Part shown: positions 1-7,850 of the stretch, in pieces | Layout of the letters: the number at the start of each line of letters is the position of its first letter | How positions within the stretch are numbered: the stretch's first letter is position 1 | Source: Paenibacillus aceris | Lineage (GTDB): Bacteria > Bacillota > Bacilli > Paenibacillales > NBRC-103111 | Reading direction: 5' to 3' | NCBI RefSeq assembly: GCF_017874035.1 | Contig: NZ_JAGGKV010000020.1 | Span: 62,001 to 126,000 of the forward strand | Length of the DNA stretch: 64,000 bases | Translations under genes and position numbers: made by a program | Notes under the pieces: model-generated | Database searches by the model: none | What the model saw: only the letters and a program-made list of their open reading frames with translations | What the model was told of the DNA's origin: nothing

Positions 1-41
1 AGGAAAATTCCTACGACCTTTGCGGATAGCTCCGATTGAGG

Positions 42-185
42 CTAAGGTAGGTGTCTTTTCGTGAGTTGTGAAACCATATGATCATATTTGGACAGACTTC
101 TCCCGTTGTGGGCTGCTGCATGAACGATGCCAGCCATCGCGATGGGTAACTGGCTCACACGGTTGTTCACAAACTCTCGATTCAT
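42..185 (-). CDS. Small hypothetical protein, 47 aa
   Basis: An ATG-initiated frame of 47 codons lies just upstream of the window edge, too short for most gene callers. What supports it is a strong ribosome binding site, AAGGAGGTGAAGG, about four bases before the ATG on the minus strand. The product begins MNREFVNNRV and ends LTKRHLP; it has no membrane segment and I recognise no domain. It follows the glnL-like gene on the same strand after 87 bases, so it could be a last cistron or a separate small gene. I do not know the family; the call rests on the ribosome binding site and frame only. Confidence 0.4.
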   Translation of the reverse strand: MNREFVNNRVSQLPIAMAGIVHAAAHNGRSLSKYDHMVSQLTKRHLP

Positions 186-272
186 CCTACCTTCACCTCC
201 TTTTCTTCAGATATATCAAATATTACCATAACCATCGGTCAATTCGCAACCGAAAAGCGCCCGTTTCCGAGC

Positions 273-1175
273 TCAATGCTCGCTGCGCATTTTATCCGTG
301 ACTTCCAGATACAGCACTTGGAGAAATTTTTTTATGTTGATTTTGCTTTTCTCCGACTTCAAATTCTCATCAATTTCTTTCATTTTCAAACGGACATCCT
401 GGAATTCAAAATAGAGCGGCGCATAATGCTCAAATTTCGGATTGCTGTAATCCGTCAAACCAATGCTCGCCATATGGGTTAAGGCAGCCATGACAGCACG
501 GCGAATCCGCTGCTCGACAGCTTTTCCTTCTTTTTCCACGTCAGCTTCAGTCAGTTTGTGGCAGCGGGCTGCCGTTTCATAAAGATCCTTCAGCGGCGGA
601 ATGCCTTCACCTCTGTGATGCTTTGTGAGATGTTCGATAATGTCCGTCACATCCCGGCTTCCGCTCTCCCCAACGATCCCCATATCCATGAGAATGGGCT
701 GCAGAATCTCGCGGACGCTGCGCTTTTTGCGGATGCTATCCGAAGCCACATTCATTAGGCTAAGCTTCGTTAAAGAATCCTGAATCTCCTTCAGGGAACG
801 ACTGATTTTCCACTGCTCGTTGACCTTGGAAAGCACGGCTTCCACTTCAATTTTGTTAATCGGCTTCTGAATATAGTATTCGACGCCAGCCTGATACGCC
901 TTGCCGATCATCTCTTTATTTTCAATCTGCGAAATCATGACGTACTTCCCTTGAAAGCCTTGCTCCTTGAGCCGAATAATGGTCTCAATGCCATCCTGAT
1001 CCGGCATCAGCAGATCGATGACAACGACATCAGGTGTCGTTTCGAGCAGCACTCTTTCCCCTTCGCTCCCGCTGCCTGCTGTTCCTACGACTTCGCCTAG
1101 CCCGCCTTTTTCAATAATCTTGTGCAGCATCAGCCTGCTCACCGCATCATCGTCTACAATTCCAAAAGACAACAT
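273..1175 (-). CDS. glnL: GlnL-like (YcbB-type) response regulator
   Basis: 300 residues. The N-terminal receiver domain spans about 1-120, with the acidic cluster Asp8-Asp10, the likely phospho-acceptor Asp54 in VIDLLMPDQDG, and Lys104 in YIQKPIN. The rest is the helical YcbB-type output domain, not a LuxR or OmpR DNA-binding domain. The stretch VMISQIENKEMIGKAY is very close to what I remember of B. subtilis GlnL, which with GlnK controls glutamine utilisation. The start ATG has GGAGCG upstream and lies 5 bp after the kinase stop, so the pair is translated together. It is the last recognised gene of an operon that begins with a glutamine-type ABC transporter, consistent with sensing the same nutrient. 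Confidence 0.88.
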   Translation of the reverse strand: MLSFGIVDDDAVSRLMLHKIIEKGGLGEVVGTAGSGSEGERVLLETTPDVVVIDLLMPDQDGIETIIRLKEQGFQGKYVMISQIENKEMIGKAYQAGVEYYIQKPINKIEVEAVLSKVNEQWKISRSLKEIQDSLTKLSLMNVASDSIRKKRSVREILQPILMDMGIVGESGSRDVTDIIEHLTKHHRGEGIPPLKDLYETAARCHKLTEADVEKEGKAVEQRIRRAVMAALTHMASIGLTDYSNPKFEHYAPLYFEFQDVRLKMKEIDENLKSEKSKINIKKFLQVLYLEVTDKMRSEH

Positions 1176-1180
1176 GATCT

Positions 1181-2464
1181 CTACGCTCCTTTTTTCAACG
1201 TATCGGTCAATAAGGTAATCACAAAAGTTGTCTGAGGGCTAAGCTCGTCAGAACGCAAATGAATATCCCCGCTTAAGGAATGAACGATATCCCGCACGTG
1301 GGAGAGCCCGATTCCGGTTGCAGCAAAGCCCTCCTGATTGAATTTGGTCGTAAAGCCGGGCTCGAAAATCATCTCCTTCTCGAACTCGGCAATCCCCGTC
1401 CCCGTATCCGATACCGTCAGAATCGTTTCAGCGCCACGCTCGTACGCACTTACGTGAATCGTCCCCTGATCTTCGATGGCCTCCACGCTATTGGACAAAA
1501 GATTATTCATCACGGTTAGCAAAGGAAGGTAATGATCCGAATCATAGTCGATTCGCAGATCTGTGGTGAATTGAATGTGTTTGCCAAGCATCCCGCTGTA
1601 TCCGTGATTGGACTTTATCGCGAACTCTACGATTTCCGCCAGCCTCATATCCGAGGCGAATTCCCGATCGAACAGCTTCAATAAACCGGCGAGGATGCGC
1701 TGCGAATCCTTTTTCACCTCATGGATTTGTTGCGTGATTTCTAAAATCGTTCGGGCATAGCTTTTCAGGCCCGTGCCGTTTACTCTTTCGTATAAATTGT
1801 GGCTTTTGGCCGTCAGCTGCTCGATCGTCTCCATCGACTTACGGAGGTAAAATACTTCGCCGTAAAGCCCGCTGTTTGTATTCAGCATCTGCTCCATCCG
1901 CTTCTGCTGCTCACTGTGGAGAACCCGCATCTGATGAATGGTGACGCTGCTGTAGATGCCGACCACAAAATAGCTTCGTACGAGTGCGGTCACGGTAATA
2001 AACACTAATTGCTGCGAAAACTTGTAGGGTGTATCGAAAATGAAGCTGCGCGCCAGCAGTTCAATCTCATTGGACAGGAGATCGATGAGCGACAGGAATA
2101 AACCCAGCACAAGGGGATGGAATTTCCCCAGTTTCTGTTTCATCAAACTCATGCCCACCGCAAAAGCCATATAATACAGCATCGCGGGCAAGTGGTTCTG
2201 CATGCTCCAGCCGAGCGATACTGCCCCCTGCGTCATGATCCCTTCCTCTATGGAGCGAAACAACAAAACGGTAATTCCTGTAACAATGCCTGTGTAGATA
2301 AAAGGCAAATGTTTGAGTAACAGCAGGCATAAGAGGAAGGCGCTGCTGCCTAGACCGATCCGAAACACTTCGCCACTGAAAGGCGTGATTTTGAACTCGC
2401 CGGCGATTGCTGTCACAATAGCGATGAGTATCATTTGTAAGCCTTCGTTTTTTAAGCGCCCCAG
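1181..2464 (-). CDS. glnK: GlnK-like sensor histidine kinase
   Basis: Membrane sensor kinase of about 427 residues: roughly six N-terminal membrane segments (from MILIAIVTAIAGEF to the region before MRVLHSEQQKRM), a helical linker, then a HATPase_c domain with N-box NNLLSNSVEA, G1 SDTGTGI and G2 ATGIGLSHV. It probably phosphorylates the adjacent GlnL-like regulator. No classic H-box HExxxP is obvious, as in GlnK/CitA-like kinases with divergent dimerisation helices. Start choice is uncertain: ATG at 2491 has no ribosome binding site, ATG at 2434 has a weak one, whereas AGGGGGTGATC sits five bases before an in-frame CTG at 2464 and overlaps the stop codon of the preceding gene. I chose the CTG; standard annotation would probably use 2491 or 2434. 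Confidence 0.8.
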   Translation of the reverse strand: MGRLKNEGLQMILIAIVTAIAGEFKITPFSGEVFRIGLGSSAFLLCLLLLKHLPFIYTGIVTGITVLLFRSIEEGIMTQGAVSLGWSMQNHLPAMLYYMAFAVGMSLMKQKLGKFHPLVLGLFLSLIDLLSNEIELLARSFIFDTPYKFSQQLVFITVTALVRSYFVVGIYSSVTIHQMRVLHSEQQKRMEQMLNTNSGLYGEVFYLRKSMETIEQLTAKSHNLYERVNGTGLKSYARTILEITQQIHEVKKDSQRILAGLLKLFDREFASDMRLAEIVEFAIKSNHGYSGMLGKHIQFTTDLRIDYDSDHYLPLLTVMNNLLSNSVEAIEDQGTIHVSAYERGAETILTVSDTGTGIAEFEKEMIFEPGFTTKFNQEGFAATGIGLSHVRDIVHSLSGDIHLRSDELSPQTTFVITLLTDTLKKGA

Positions 2465-2475
2465 CCGATCACCCC

Positions 2476-3237
2476 CTACAATAAATCCCATATCTGTTTG
2501 CCGATAAGGAGTATACAAACGGTAAGAAATAAAGGCCGAACATACGCTGAACCTTTGCGAATCGCCATGCGCGAGCCCAGCAGGGAACCGCAAATCATCG
2601 CGATACCCATTGGAATCCCTATTCCGTAGTTGATGGAGCCGAGCACCATGAACGTAGCCAAACTCGCTATATTGCTTCCAAAATTCAGCACTTTGGCGTT
2701 CCCGGCCGCTTTCACAAAGTCAAAGCCTAACATGAGAAACACAAATATAAGAAAGGAGCCCGTACCAGGTCCAAAAAAGCCATCATAGAAGCCTAATCCG
2801 AAAGCGGCTCCCCCCATTAGCAGGGCTGTTTTGGTAGAATACTGACGGAACGTCGAGCGGTCTCCCCAGTTTTTCCGAAAAATCGTATAGACGGTAATAA
2901 GAATCAGCATGACGACGACCATCGGTCTTAAAAAATCCGAAGGAATTTGCCGCAGTACCATGGTTCCGCTAACTGCCCCTAATAAAGATAAAAGAAATAA
3001 GCCTTTTACTGCTTTGATATCGATATTACCCGAACGCATAAAGGAAATGGTACTCGTCAACGATGACATCGTGCCAGCCAGTTTATTCGTTCCCAACGCG
3101 ACTGCAGGTGGCAATCCCGTTGCAAGAAGAACAGGTAAGGCGATCAGCCCCCCGCCTCCTACGACCGAATCTACATAGGCGGCAAGAAATCCTCCCGCGA
3201 TGACGAACAAAAACATTTCCCAACTCAAGTGTATCAT
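2476..3237 (-). CDS. TSUP (TauE/SafE) family membrane protein
   Basis: 253 residues with about eight membrane segments and the typical TSUP N-terminal signature YVDSVVGGGGLIALPVLLATG, followed by GTNKLAGT. The family moves sulfite, sulfoacetate and other small organic anions, usually outward; the substrate cannot be read from sequence. It lies between a glutamine-type ABC transporter and the GlnK/GlnL pair on one strand with short gaps, so a role in nitrogen or amino-acid metabolism is an inference from context. Its stop codon overlaps the apparent ribosome binding site of the kinase gene, suggesting translational coupling. Confidence 0.85.
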   Translation of the reverse strand: MIHLSWEMFLFVIAGGFLAAYVDSVVGGGGLIALPVLLATGLPPAVALGTNKLAGTMSSLTSTISFMRSGNIDIKAVKGLFLLSLLGAVSGTMVLRQIPSDFLRPMVVVMLILITVYTIFRKNWGDRSTFRQYSTKTALLMGGAAFGLGFYDGFFGPGTGSFLIFVFLMLGFDFVKAAGNAKVLNFGSNIASLATFMVLGSINYGIGIPMGIAMICGSLLGSRMAIRKGSAYVRPLFLTVCILLIGKQIWDLL

Positions 3238-3272
3238 GATGTAAGTGACTCCCTCTTCCAGCTCAAATTCTC

Positions 3273-3923
3273 CTACACCATTCTCGCTTCCATTCTGCGC
3301 GCTGCTAACGACAATGCATAATTGACTGCAAAATAAAGCACAGCCACGATGAACAGAATTGGTATGGTGTAGCTATAGCTTTGTCCAATTACTATTTTCG
3401 CATGATGCATCAGTTCAGGCAAGGAAATAACAATGGCAAGAGAAGTGTCCTTGAGCAGCGAGATAAACTGGCTCACCAGTGGGGGCATCATGCGTCGCAA
3501 ACCCTGAGGCATTACAATATGCCAGAGAGTTTGGACATAACCGAGCCCGGAAGAACGAGCCGCTTCAATCTGCCCTTTATCGATAGAAAGGAGCCCGCTG
3601 CGCACAATTTCCGCAATCATCGCTCCTTCAAAAAGCGTAAGCGCCACAATCGTCGCATTCATGGGCCCCAGCTTAATGCCGATATCCGGCAAAGCAAATC
3701 TGGCAAAGAAGATGATAAGCAATAAAGGCAGGTTGCGGATTAGCTCCACCGCTATGGCCAAAATAGGCGAAACGACAGGCATTTTCGTATAGCGGATCGT
3801 ACCGACGACACAGCCGACAATAAAGCTAAGTATAATAGAAATCAGTGCAACTTTAAGCGTCATGTAAAAGCCTTCAAGAATAAACCTTATATTATCCATG
3901 GAAAAAGCGTGCAGAATATCCAT
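3273..3923 (-). CDS. Amino-acid ABC transporter permease (GlnP/HisM type)
   Basis: 216 residues, about five membrane segments. It shows the polar amino-acid permease pattern: an N-terminal segment with LEGFYMTLKVALISIILSF, the conserved AELIRNLPLLLIIFF and the EAA loop EAARSSGLGYVQTLWHIVMPQG that docks the ATPase. It forms the membrane pore with the permease encoded just upstream (10 bp gap). The pair, ATPase and binding protein make a complete importer for glutamine or a related polar amino acid; the exact substrate is inferred from the GlnK/GlnL neighbours. The rest of the operon downstream is the TSUP gene. Confidence 0.9.
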   Translation of the reverse strand: MDILHAFSMDNIRFILEGFYMTLKVALISIILSFIVGCVVGTIRYTKMPVVSPILAIAVELIRNLPLLLIIFFARFALPDIGIKLGPMNATIVALTLFEGAMIAEIVRSGLLSIDKGQIEAARSSGLGYVQTLWHIVMPQGLRRMMPPLVSQFISLLKDTSLAIVISLPELMHHAKIVIGQSYSYTIPILFIVAVLYFAVNYALSLAARRMEARMV

Positions 3924-3933
3924 CTGTCCCCGT

Positions 3934-4584
3934 TCACCCCCTGGCCAGCTTACGTTCTAGACGCAGAGCGCCGTAGCTTAGCGGTAGTGTTAGTATTAAG
4001 TAAAGCACCGCGACGAAAATATACGTATCAAACGTGGCGTACGTCTCACTTGCAACTTGATCACCGAAATACATGAGATCGAAGCCCGCGAATACGCCCA
4101 GCACCGACGAATTCTTAACCAGGTTAATAAACTGGTTGCTCAGCGGAGGTATGACGATTTTGATCGCTTGCGGAAGAACGACATGCTGCATCGTTTGCAT
4201 ATACGATAGACCCGAGGATCTTGCCGCCTCCGACTGGCCCACCGGGACCGACATAATGCCGGCGCGAATCGCTTCAGCGATAAAAGAAGCCGTGTATACC
4301 GTCAAGCCCAAGGTTCCGCAGACAAAACCGCTCAAGGTAACTCCCATCGACGGCAAGCCGTAAAAGAACACGAAGACGACGAGCAAGAGCGGAATATTTC
4401 GAATGAACTCCACGTAAGCCGTACCTATCCACTGTAAGGGCTTTACGGATGAGATGCGAAAAATGGCTATGATCGTTCCCAGAATAAAGCTGCCGATTAG
4501 TGCGATGAGGCTGGCCCAGATCGTGTTTACGAATCCCTTCATGTAGATATCGAAATAATCGGTAAAAATCGAGAAATCCGGCAT
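3934..4584 (-). CDS. Amino-acid ABC transporter permease (GlnM type)
   Basis: Second permease of the same importer, 216 residues from the ATG at 4584. That ATG is preceded by GGGAGGAG at nine bases; an ATG seven codons upstream (4605) lacks a site and the strong site lies inside its coding sequence, so the shorter start is preferred. Motifs are the same as in its partner: YVEFIRNIPLLLVVFVFF and the EAA loop EAARSSGLSYMQTMQHVVLPQ. The two permeases are clearly paralogous and would form a heterodimer. Located between the binding-protein gene and the other permease gene on the minus strand. Confidence 0.9.
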   Translation of the reverse strand: MPDFSIFTDYFDIYMKGFVNTIWASLIALIGSFILGTIIAIFRISSVKPLQWIGTAYVEFIRNIPLLLVVFVFFYGLPSMGVTLSGFVCGTLGLTVYTASFIAEAIRAGIMSVPVGQSEAARSSGLSYMQTMQHVVLPQAIKIVIPPLSNQFINLVKNSSVLGVFAGFDLMYFGDQVASETYATFDTYIFVAVLYLILTLPLSYGALRLERKLARG

Positions 4585-4647
4585 CGGCTTGTGCTCCTCC
4601 CTCATAGACAGAAGATGGGCAGCTTGCGGCTACCCATCTTATCCTTG

Positions 4648-5523
4648 TTATTTGGATGGCGCCTCGCCGATCCATTTCTTGTATATCTTGTCGTACTCAC
4701 CGCTGGACTGCAGCTTTTTCAAGCTGTCATTGACCGCTGCTTGAAGTGCCGTCTCACCTTTTTTCATGGCGATTCCGTAGGGCTCATCCGTGAACGGCTC
4801 GCCGACGACGACAAAGTTCGGATCCTGCGCCATCATGCCGTAGAGGATGGCATTGTCCGTAGTCAACGTGTCCCCTTGCCCCGCTTTCAGCGCGCTGAAT
4901 GCATCCTGGTAGTTATCGAACTCCAGAACTGTTGCCTCCGGCGCTTTGGCTTTAATGTTGGCAACCGAAGTAGCGCCTTTAACCGCCAGTACTTTAGTGC
5001 CTTTTTTAACATCGGCTACAGATTTGATCGGACTGCCCTTCTTAACCAACAGGGACTGTCCCGCTTTAAAATAAACATCGGAGAACTCCACTTGCTTCTT
5101 ACGCTCATCCGTGATCGTCATCGTCGCGACAATCATGTCGATCTCCTTGTTGTCGAGCATCGGGATGCGTGTTTTGGAGGTTACTTCCTTGAGCTCGATT
5201 TTCTTCTCATCGCCGAGAATTTCCTTGGCGAGCGCTTTGGCCATATCTACGTCGAAGCCTTCTACTTCGCCGCCGGTCGGATTTTTCAAGCCGAACAGCT
5301 TTGTATCGTATTTGACGCCTACCACCAGCTTGCCTCTGCTCTTGATTTCATCGAGAACCGATGCTCCGCCTGCCGGCTTGGCTGTGCTTGGTGCGCTGCT
5401 TGCCGCTGGGGAGCTAGCTGGCGAGCCTGAGGCACCTGTGGATGTTGTGGGTGTGGATGCACATCCTGTCAATGCAAAAACAGCTACCATCATAACCATG
5501 AAACTCCACTTTTTTGATATCAT
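4648..5523 (-). CDS. Amino-acid ABC transporter substrate-binding lipoprotein
   Basis: 291 residues. The N-terminus is a lipoprotein signal (MISKKWSFMVMMVAVFALTG followed by Cys21) and a Ser/Thr/Ala/Pro-rich spacer to about residue 50, then a bacterial periplasmic-type domain 3 (SBP_bac_3) fold starting at LDEIKSRGKLVVGVKYD. The stretch GFDVDMAKALAKEIL and the DMIVATMTITDERKKQVEFS block are typical of glutamine/polar amino-acid binding proteins. It would be anchored outside the membrane and hand substrate to the two permeases encoded downstream. It follows the ATPase gene after 20 bp. Confidence 0.92.
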   Translation of the reverse strand: MISKKWSFMVMMVAVFALTGCASTPTTSTGASGSPASSPAASSAPSTAKPAGGASVLDEIKSRGKLVVGVKYDTKLFGLKNPTGGEVEGFDVDMAKALAKEILGDEKKIELKEVTSKTRIPMLDNKEIDMIVATMTITDERKKQVEFSDVYFKAGQSLLVKKGSPIKSVADVKKGTKVLAVKGATSVANIKAKAPEATVLEFDNYQDAFSALKAGQGDTLTTDNAILYGMMAQDPNFVVVGEPFTDEPYGIAMKKGETALQAAVNDSLKKLQSSGEYDKIYKKWIGEAPSK

Positions 5524-5543
5524 ATTCGTTCATCTCCTCATTT

Positions 5544-6272
5544 TTAATGGTTAAGCACGCGGTTAAGAAATAACCGTGCACGTTCTTCTCTCGGATTGAC
5601 GAAAAACTCCTCCGGAGGCGCTTCTTCGATGATTTGTCCTTTGTCCATAAAAACAACCCGATCCGCCACTTCCCGGGCAAAGCCCATTTCGTGCGTGACC
5701 ACAACCATCGTCATCCCCTCATGCGCCAGCGCCTTCATAACATCCAGAACCTCGCCAACCATTTCGGGGTCCAAAGCGGAGGTCGGCTCGTCGAACAGCA
5801 TGATCTTCGGCTTCATCGCCAGCCCTCTGGCTATAGCTACCCGCTGCTGCTGACCGCCGGATAACTGCGAGGGATAGCTTCTGGCTTTGTCCTGAATGCC
5901 TACCTTCTCCAGATAGTACATGGCCGTTTCTTCCGCTTCTTTCTTCGTGAGCCCGAGAACTTTCATCGGGGCGAGCGTGATGTTATCGATCACTTTTTTA
6001 TGCGGATACAAATTAAAATGCTGGAAAACCATCCCGATGTCCCGTCGCAGCTTATTAATATCCGTCTTCTTGTCGCTGACCTGGGATTCGCCCACGACTA
6101 ACCCGCCGCTAGTGATCGTTTCCAGCCGGTTTATGCATCTGAGCAGCGTGCTTTTGCCAGAGCCTGACGGACCGACGACAACAACGACTTCCCCTTGCTT
6201 AATGCTTAGGTTAATGCCCTTGAGAACATGAAACTCGCCATAGTGCTTCTCTACTTGTTGGAATGAGATCAA
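5544..6272 (-). CDS. Amino-acid ABC transporter ATP-binding protein (GlnQ type)
   Basis: 242 residues from a TTG at 6272. Walker [10 protein letters not shown] is at 34-42, the Q-loop at [12 protein letters not shown], the signature LSGGQ at 137-141, Walker B IMLFDEP at about 157-163 and the switch His in [17 protein letters not shown]. This last motif and the length are characteristic of polar amino-acid importer ATPases. A GTG at 6293 is also in frame but has no ribosome binding site, while GAAGGGGGG lies about seven bases before the TTG. It is the first gene of the operon that also contains the binding protein, permeases, TSUP protein and GlnK/GlnL. Confidence 0.93.
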   Translation of the reverse strand: MISFQQVEKHYGEFHVLKGINLSIKQGEVVVVVGPSGSGKSTLLRCINRLETITSGGLVVGESQVSDKKTDINKLRRDIGMVFQHFNLYPHKKVIDNITLAPMKVLGLTKKEAEETAMYYLEKVGIQDKARSYPSQLSGGQQQRVAIARGLAMKPKIMLFDEPTSALDPEMVGEVLDVMKALAHEGMTMVVVTHEMGFAREVADRVVFMDKGQIIEEAPPEEFFVNPREERARLFLNRVLNH

Positions 6273-6314
6273 TGGAACCCCCCCTTCGCCCACCTATTAA
6301 CTATGTAAACTATT

Positions 6315-6331
6315 TGTCATGTTAACTTACA
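6315..6331. promoter_or_regulatory. GlnR/TnrA box
   Basis: The minus strand reads TGTAAGTTAACATGACA, an exact match to the 17-bp GlnR/TnrA consensus TGTNAN7TNACA; the plus strand also matches because the site is palindromic. It lies in the leader of the glnQ-type operon, downstream of the predicted start of transcription, a position that suits repression (GlnR-like) better than activation. Nitrogen control of this operon is inferred from the site and gene content. Confidence 0.75.
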
Positions 6332-6368
6332 CTTGATGTGTTTAAATCTTAATGTAAAACTATGGAAT

Positions 6369-6396
6369 CTTATACAATCCGACATGTGGTTGTAAA
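6369..6396 (-). promoter_or_regulatory. Probable sigma-A promoter of the glutamine-transport operon
   Basis: On the minus strand TTTACA (6391-6396) and TATAAG (6369-6374) are separated by 16 bp in an AT-rich stretch. It would place the transcript start near 6362, with the GlnR/TnrA box in the untranslated leader. Each hexamer matches the consensus at five of six bases; the spacing is one base short of ideal. Confidence 0.45.
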
Positions 6397-6485
6397 AAAG
6401 AATTAAAATTTCGTTAAGGCACAGTTTTACAGGCCTACTTTTGTTTAACCTTCTCTGCGTAGGGTGAAACAGCGGAAATATAAGA

Positions 6486-6519
6486 AAAGACCGTTAGGCA
6501 TTCATGCCTGACGGTCTTT
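6486..6519. terminator. Inverted repeat, probable bidirectional terminator
   Basis: AAAGACCGT and ACGGTCTTT form the outer stem and AGGC/GCCT the inner stem around a six-base loop; A and T runs flank the hairpin on both sides. It separates the glutamine operon leader from the short-repeat region and lies about 240 bp beyond the capA-like stop codon, the only gene reading toward it. Confidence 0.55.
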
Positions 6520-6522
6520 CTA

Positions 6523-6708
6523 GGTTGCACAAAGTACAACATAATGGCTGTAATTCGGCTTCGGCGCTCCTCTATGTTGTACAAAGTACACTATTTTGGG
6601 CTGGAAGCCGTTATTTTCGGGCAGTTTGGTTAAAATCATTGTACTTTGTACAATGAACGGTGAGATTAATGGCGCGATCGCCTTTTAGGTTGCACAAAGT
6701 ACAACATA
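6523..6708. repeat. Four copies of a TTGTACAAAGTACAA-type element
   Basis: This gene-free interval (6294-6762) contains TTGCACAAAGTACAAC at 6525-6540 and again at 6690-6705, within 21-bp identical blocks beginning at 6523 and 6688. A variant TTGTACAAAGTACAC lies at 6577-6591 and the inverted form TTGTACTTTGTACAA at 6639-6653. The core is itself nearly palindromic. No coding sequence or recognised mobile element is present in the interval. Confidence 0.75.
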
Positions 6709-6762
6709 AAGGTGGTGAAGAGGCGCCCAAGCATGGATTTGGAGACGCGAGCAGGCTTCGCC

Positions 6763-7740
6763 TCAACGTTTTCTCTCAGGGACGACTGTATACACGGTCT
6801 TCTCCGTTTTTCTCCGCTCCACAAGGGTGGGGATTCCCTCAACTCCGCTGATATCCGTCTGTCCATTCTCATTCTTAGAAAGGGTCAATGACAAAATCAT
6901 GCCCCGTACCGTATTGGAACCTTTGTTTAGCTTCGTCGATACGAAATTCCCTAAGGAAGAGGCCGCGACACGCGTCCTCTCCTGACCATACTTGTCTTTC
7001 ATCACGGTCTGAGTGACCGGGTGGAGCACATGCGGATGCGCACCTAGCACCACGTTCACGCCTTGTCTAAAAAGGAACCGCATCCACTTTTTCTGACTCT
7101 GGTCCGGAGAGCTTCGATACTCTTTCCCGAAATGGAGACAGGCTATGATGAAGTCTGCTCTATCCCTCATTTCTCGAATATCGGCTGCCATCTGCCCTGC
7201 ATTAAAGCGATTAACAAACCACGGCTTCGGTACGGGAATGGCATTCGTTCTCTCCGTGTAAGCCACAATCCCAATCCGCACACCTTTAATCTCCACAATC
7301 AGCGGCCGTTTGGCTTCCGCAGCGGAACGCGCCGTTCCCGTATGGTGAAGATTGTGGGCATCCAGAACTTGCAAGGTTCGTTTGACCCCTCTTGTCCCAC
7401 CGTCCATGCAATGGTTATTAGCCGTCGTAAGGACGTGGAAGCCCGCCTTTTTCAGCGTTCCAGCCAATTCATCCGGACAATTGAATACGGGAAGCCCCGT
7501 TCTTGGATTCCTTCGTTCTCTTGGGCAGTTGCATTTGGGGCGAATGCCGGGTGCGCCCAATTGTCTTTCGCCGGAGAAAGTCGTCTCCAGATTGCCCAGT
7601 GTCAAATCATGAGCCTTCAAAATAGGCGCAACCTCTTCGAAAATAGGATCAAACGCATGCCCGTTTGTTTGTTTCGATGCAGCAATGATTTCACTTTTCA
7701 TCAATAAATCTCCGACAGCGGCAATCGTAACTTGGACCAA
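6763..7740 (-). CDS. CapA-family (poly-gamma-glutamate synthesis type) protein
   Basis: 325 residues. It is a metallophosphatase-fold CapA/YwtB-like protein, with VTIAAVGDLLM at the start, LTLGNLETTF, TTANNHCMDGG, a ADFIIACLHFGKEY block and VVLGAHPHVLHPV, which carry the Asp/Asn/His metal ligands of this family. Family members are linked to capsule or poly-gamma-glutamate export, but many solitary copies like this one have no known role. It has no CapB/CapC neighbours and no membrane anchor. The TTG at 7740 is chosen because GAGGAG lies eight bases upstream; a GTG at 7749 is an alternative, while longer starts would run through the terminator upstream. Confidence 0.8.
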   Translation of the reverse strand: MVQVTIAAVGDLLMKSEIIAASKQTNGHAFDPIFEEVAPILKAHDLTLGNLETTFSGERQLGAPGIRPKCNCPRERRNPRTGLPVFNCPDELAGTLKKAGFHVLTTANNHCMDGGTRGVKRTLQVLDAHNLHHTGTARSAAEAKRPLIVEIKGVRIGIVAYTERTNAIPVPKPWFVNRFNAGQMAADIREMRDRADFIIACLHFGKEYRSSPDQSQKKWMRFLFRQGVNVVLGAHPHVLHPVTQTVMKDKYGQERTRVAASSLGNFVSTKLNKGSNTVRGMILSLTLSKNENGQTDISGVEGIPTLVERRKTEKTVYTVVPERKR

Positions 7741-7804
7741 CGCCCTCACTCCTCTCCTGAGCAAAATATTCAGGTAAAGGTTTCGATGTTTGTAAAATAG
7801 GCAT

Positions 7805-7850
7805 AAAAAAAAGACAGCCCGATGATCGTCATCGAACTGTCCTTTTTTTA
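7805..7850 (-). terminator. Rho-independent terminator of the phosphodiesterase gene
   Basis: A long hairpin pairs GACAG with CTGTC and CGATGA with TCATCG, flanked by a run of seven T on the minus strand (and A/T runs on both sides). It begins inside the stop codon region of the gene ending at 7848, so that transcript would end between it and the capA-like gene. Confidence 0.75.

Noticed and set aside
68-301. Plus-strand frame ending in a stretch like an IS3-type transposase tail (YIKYYHNHRSIRN)
   Set aside because: The resemblance is short, no DDE core or terminal repeats are visible, and the frame runs opposite the supported glnL-like gene and small ORF.
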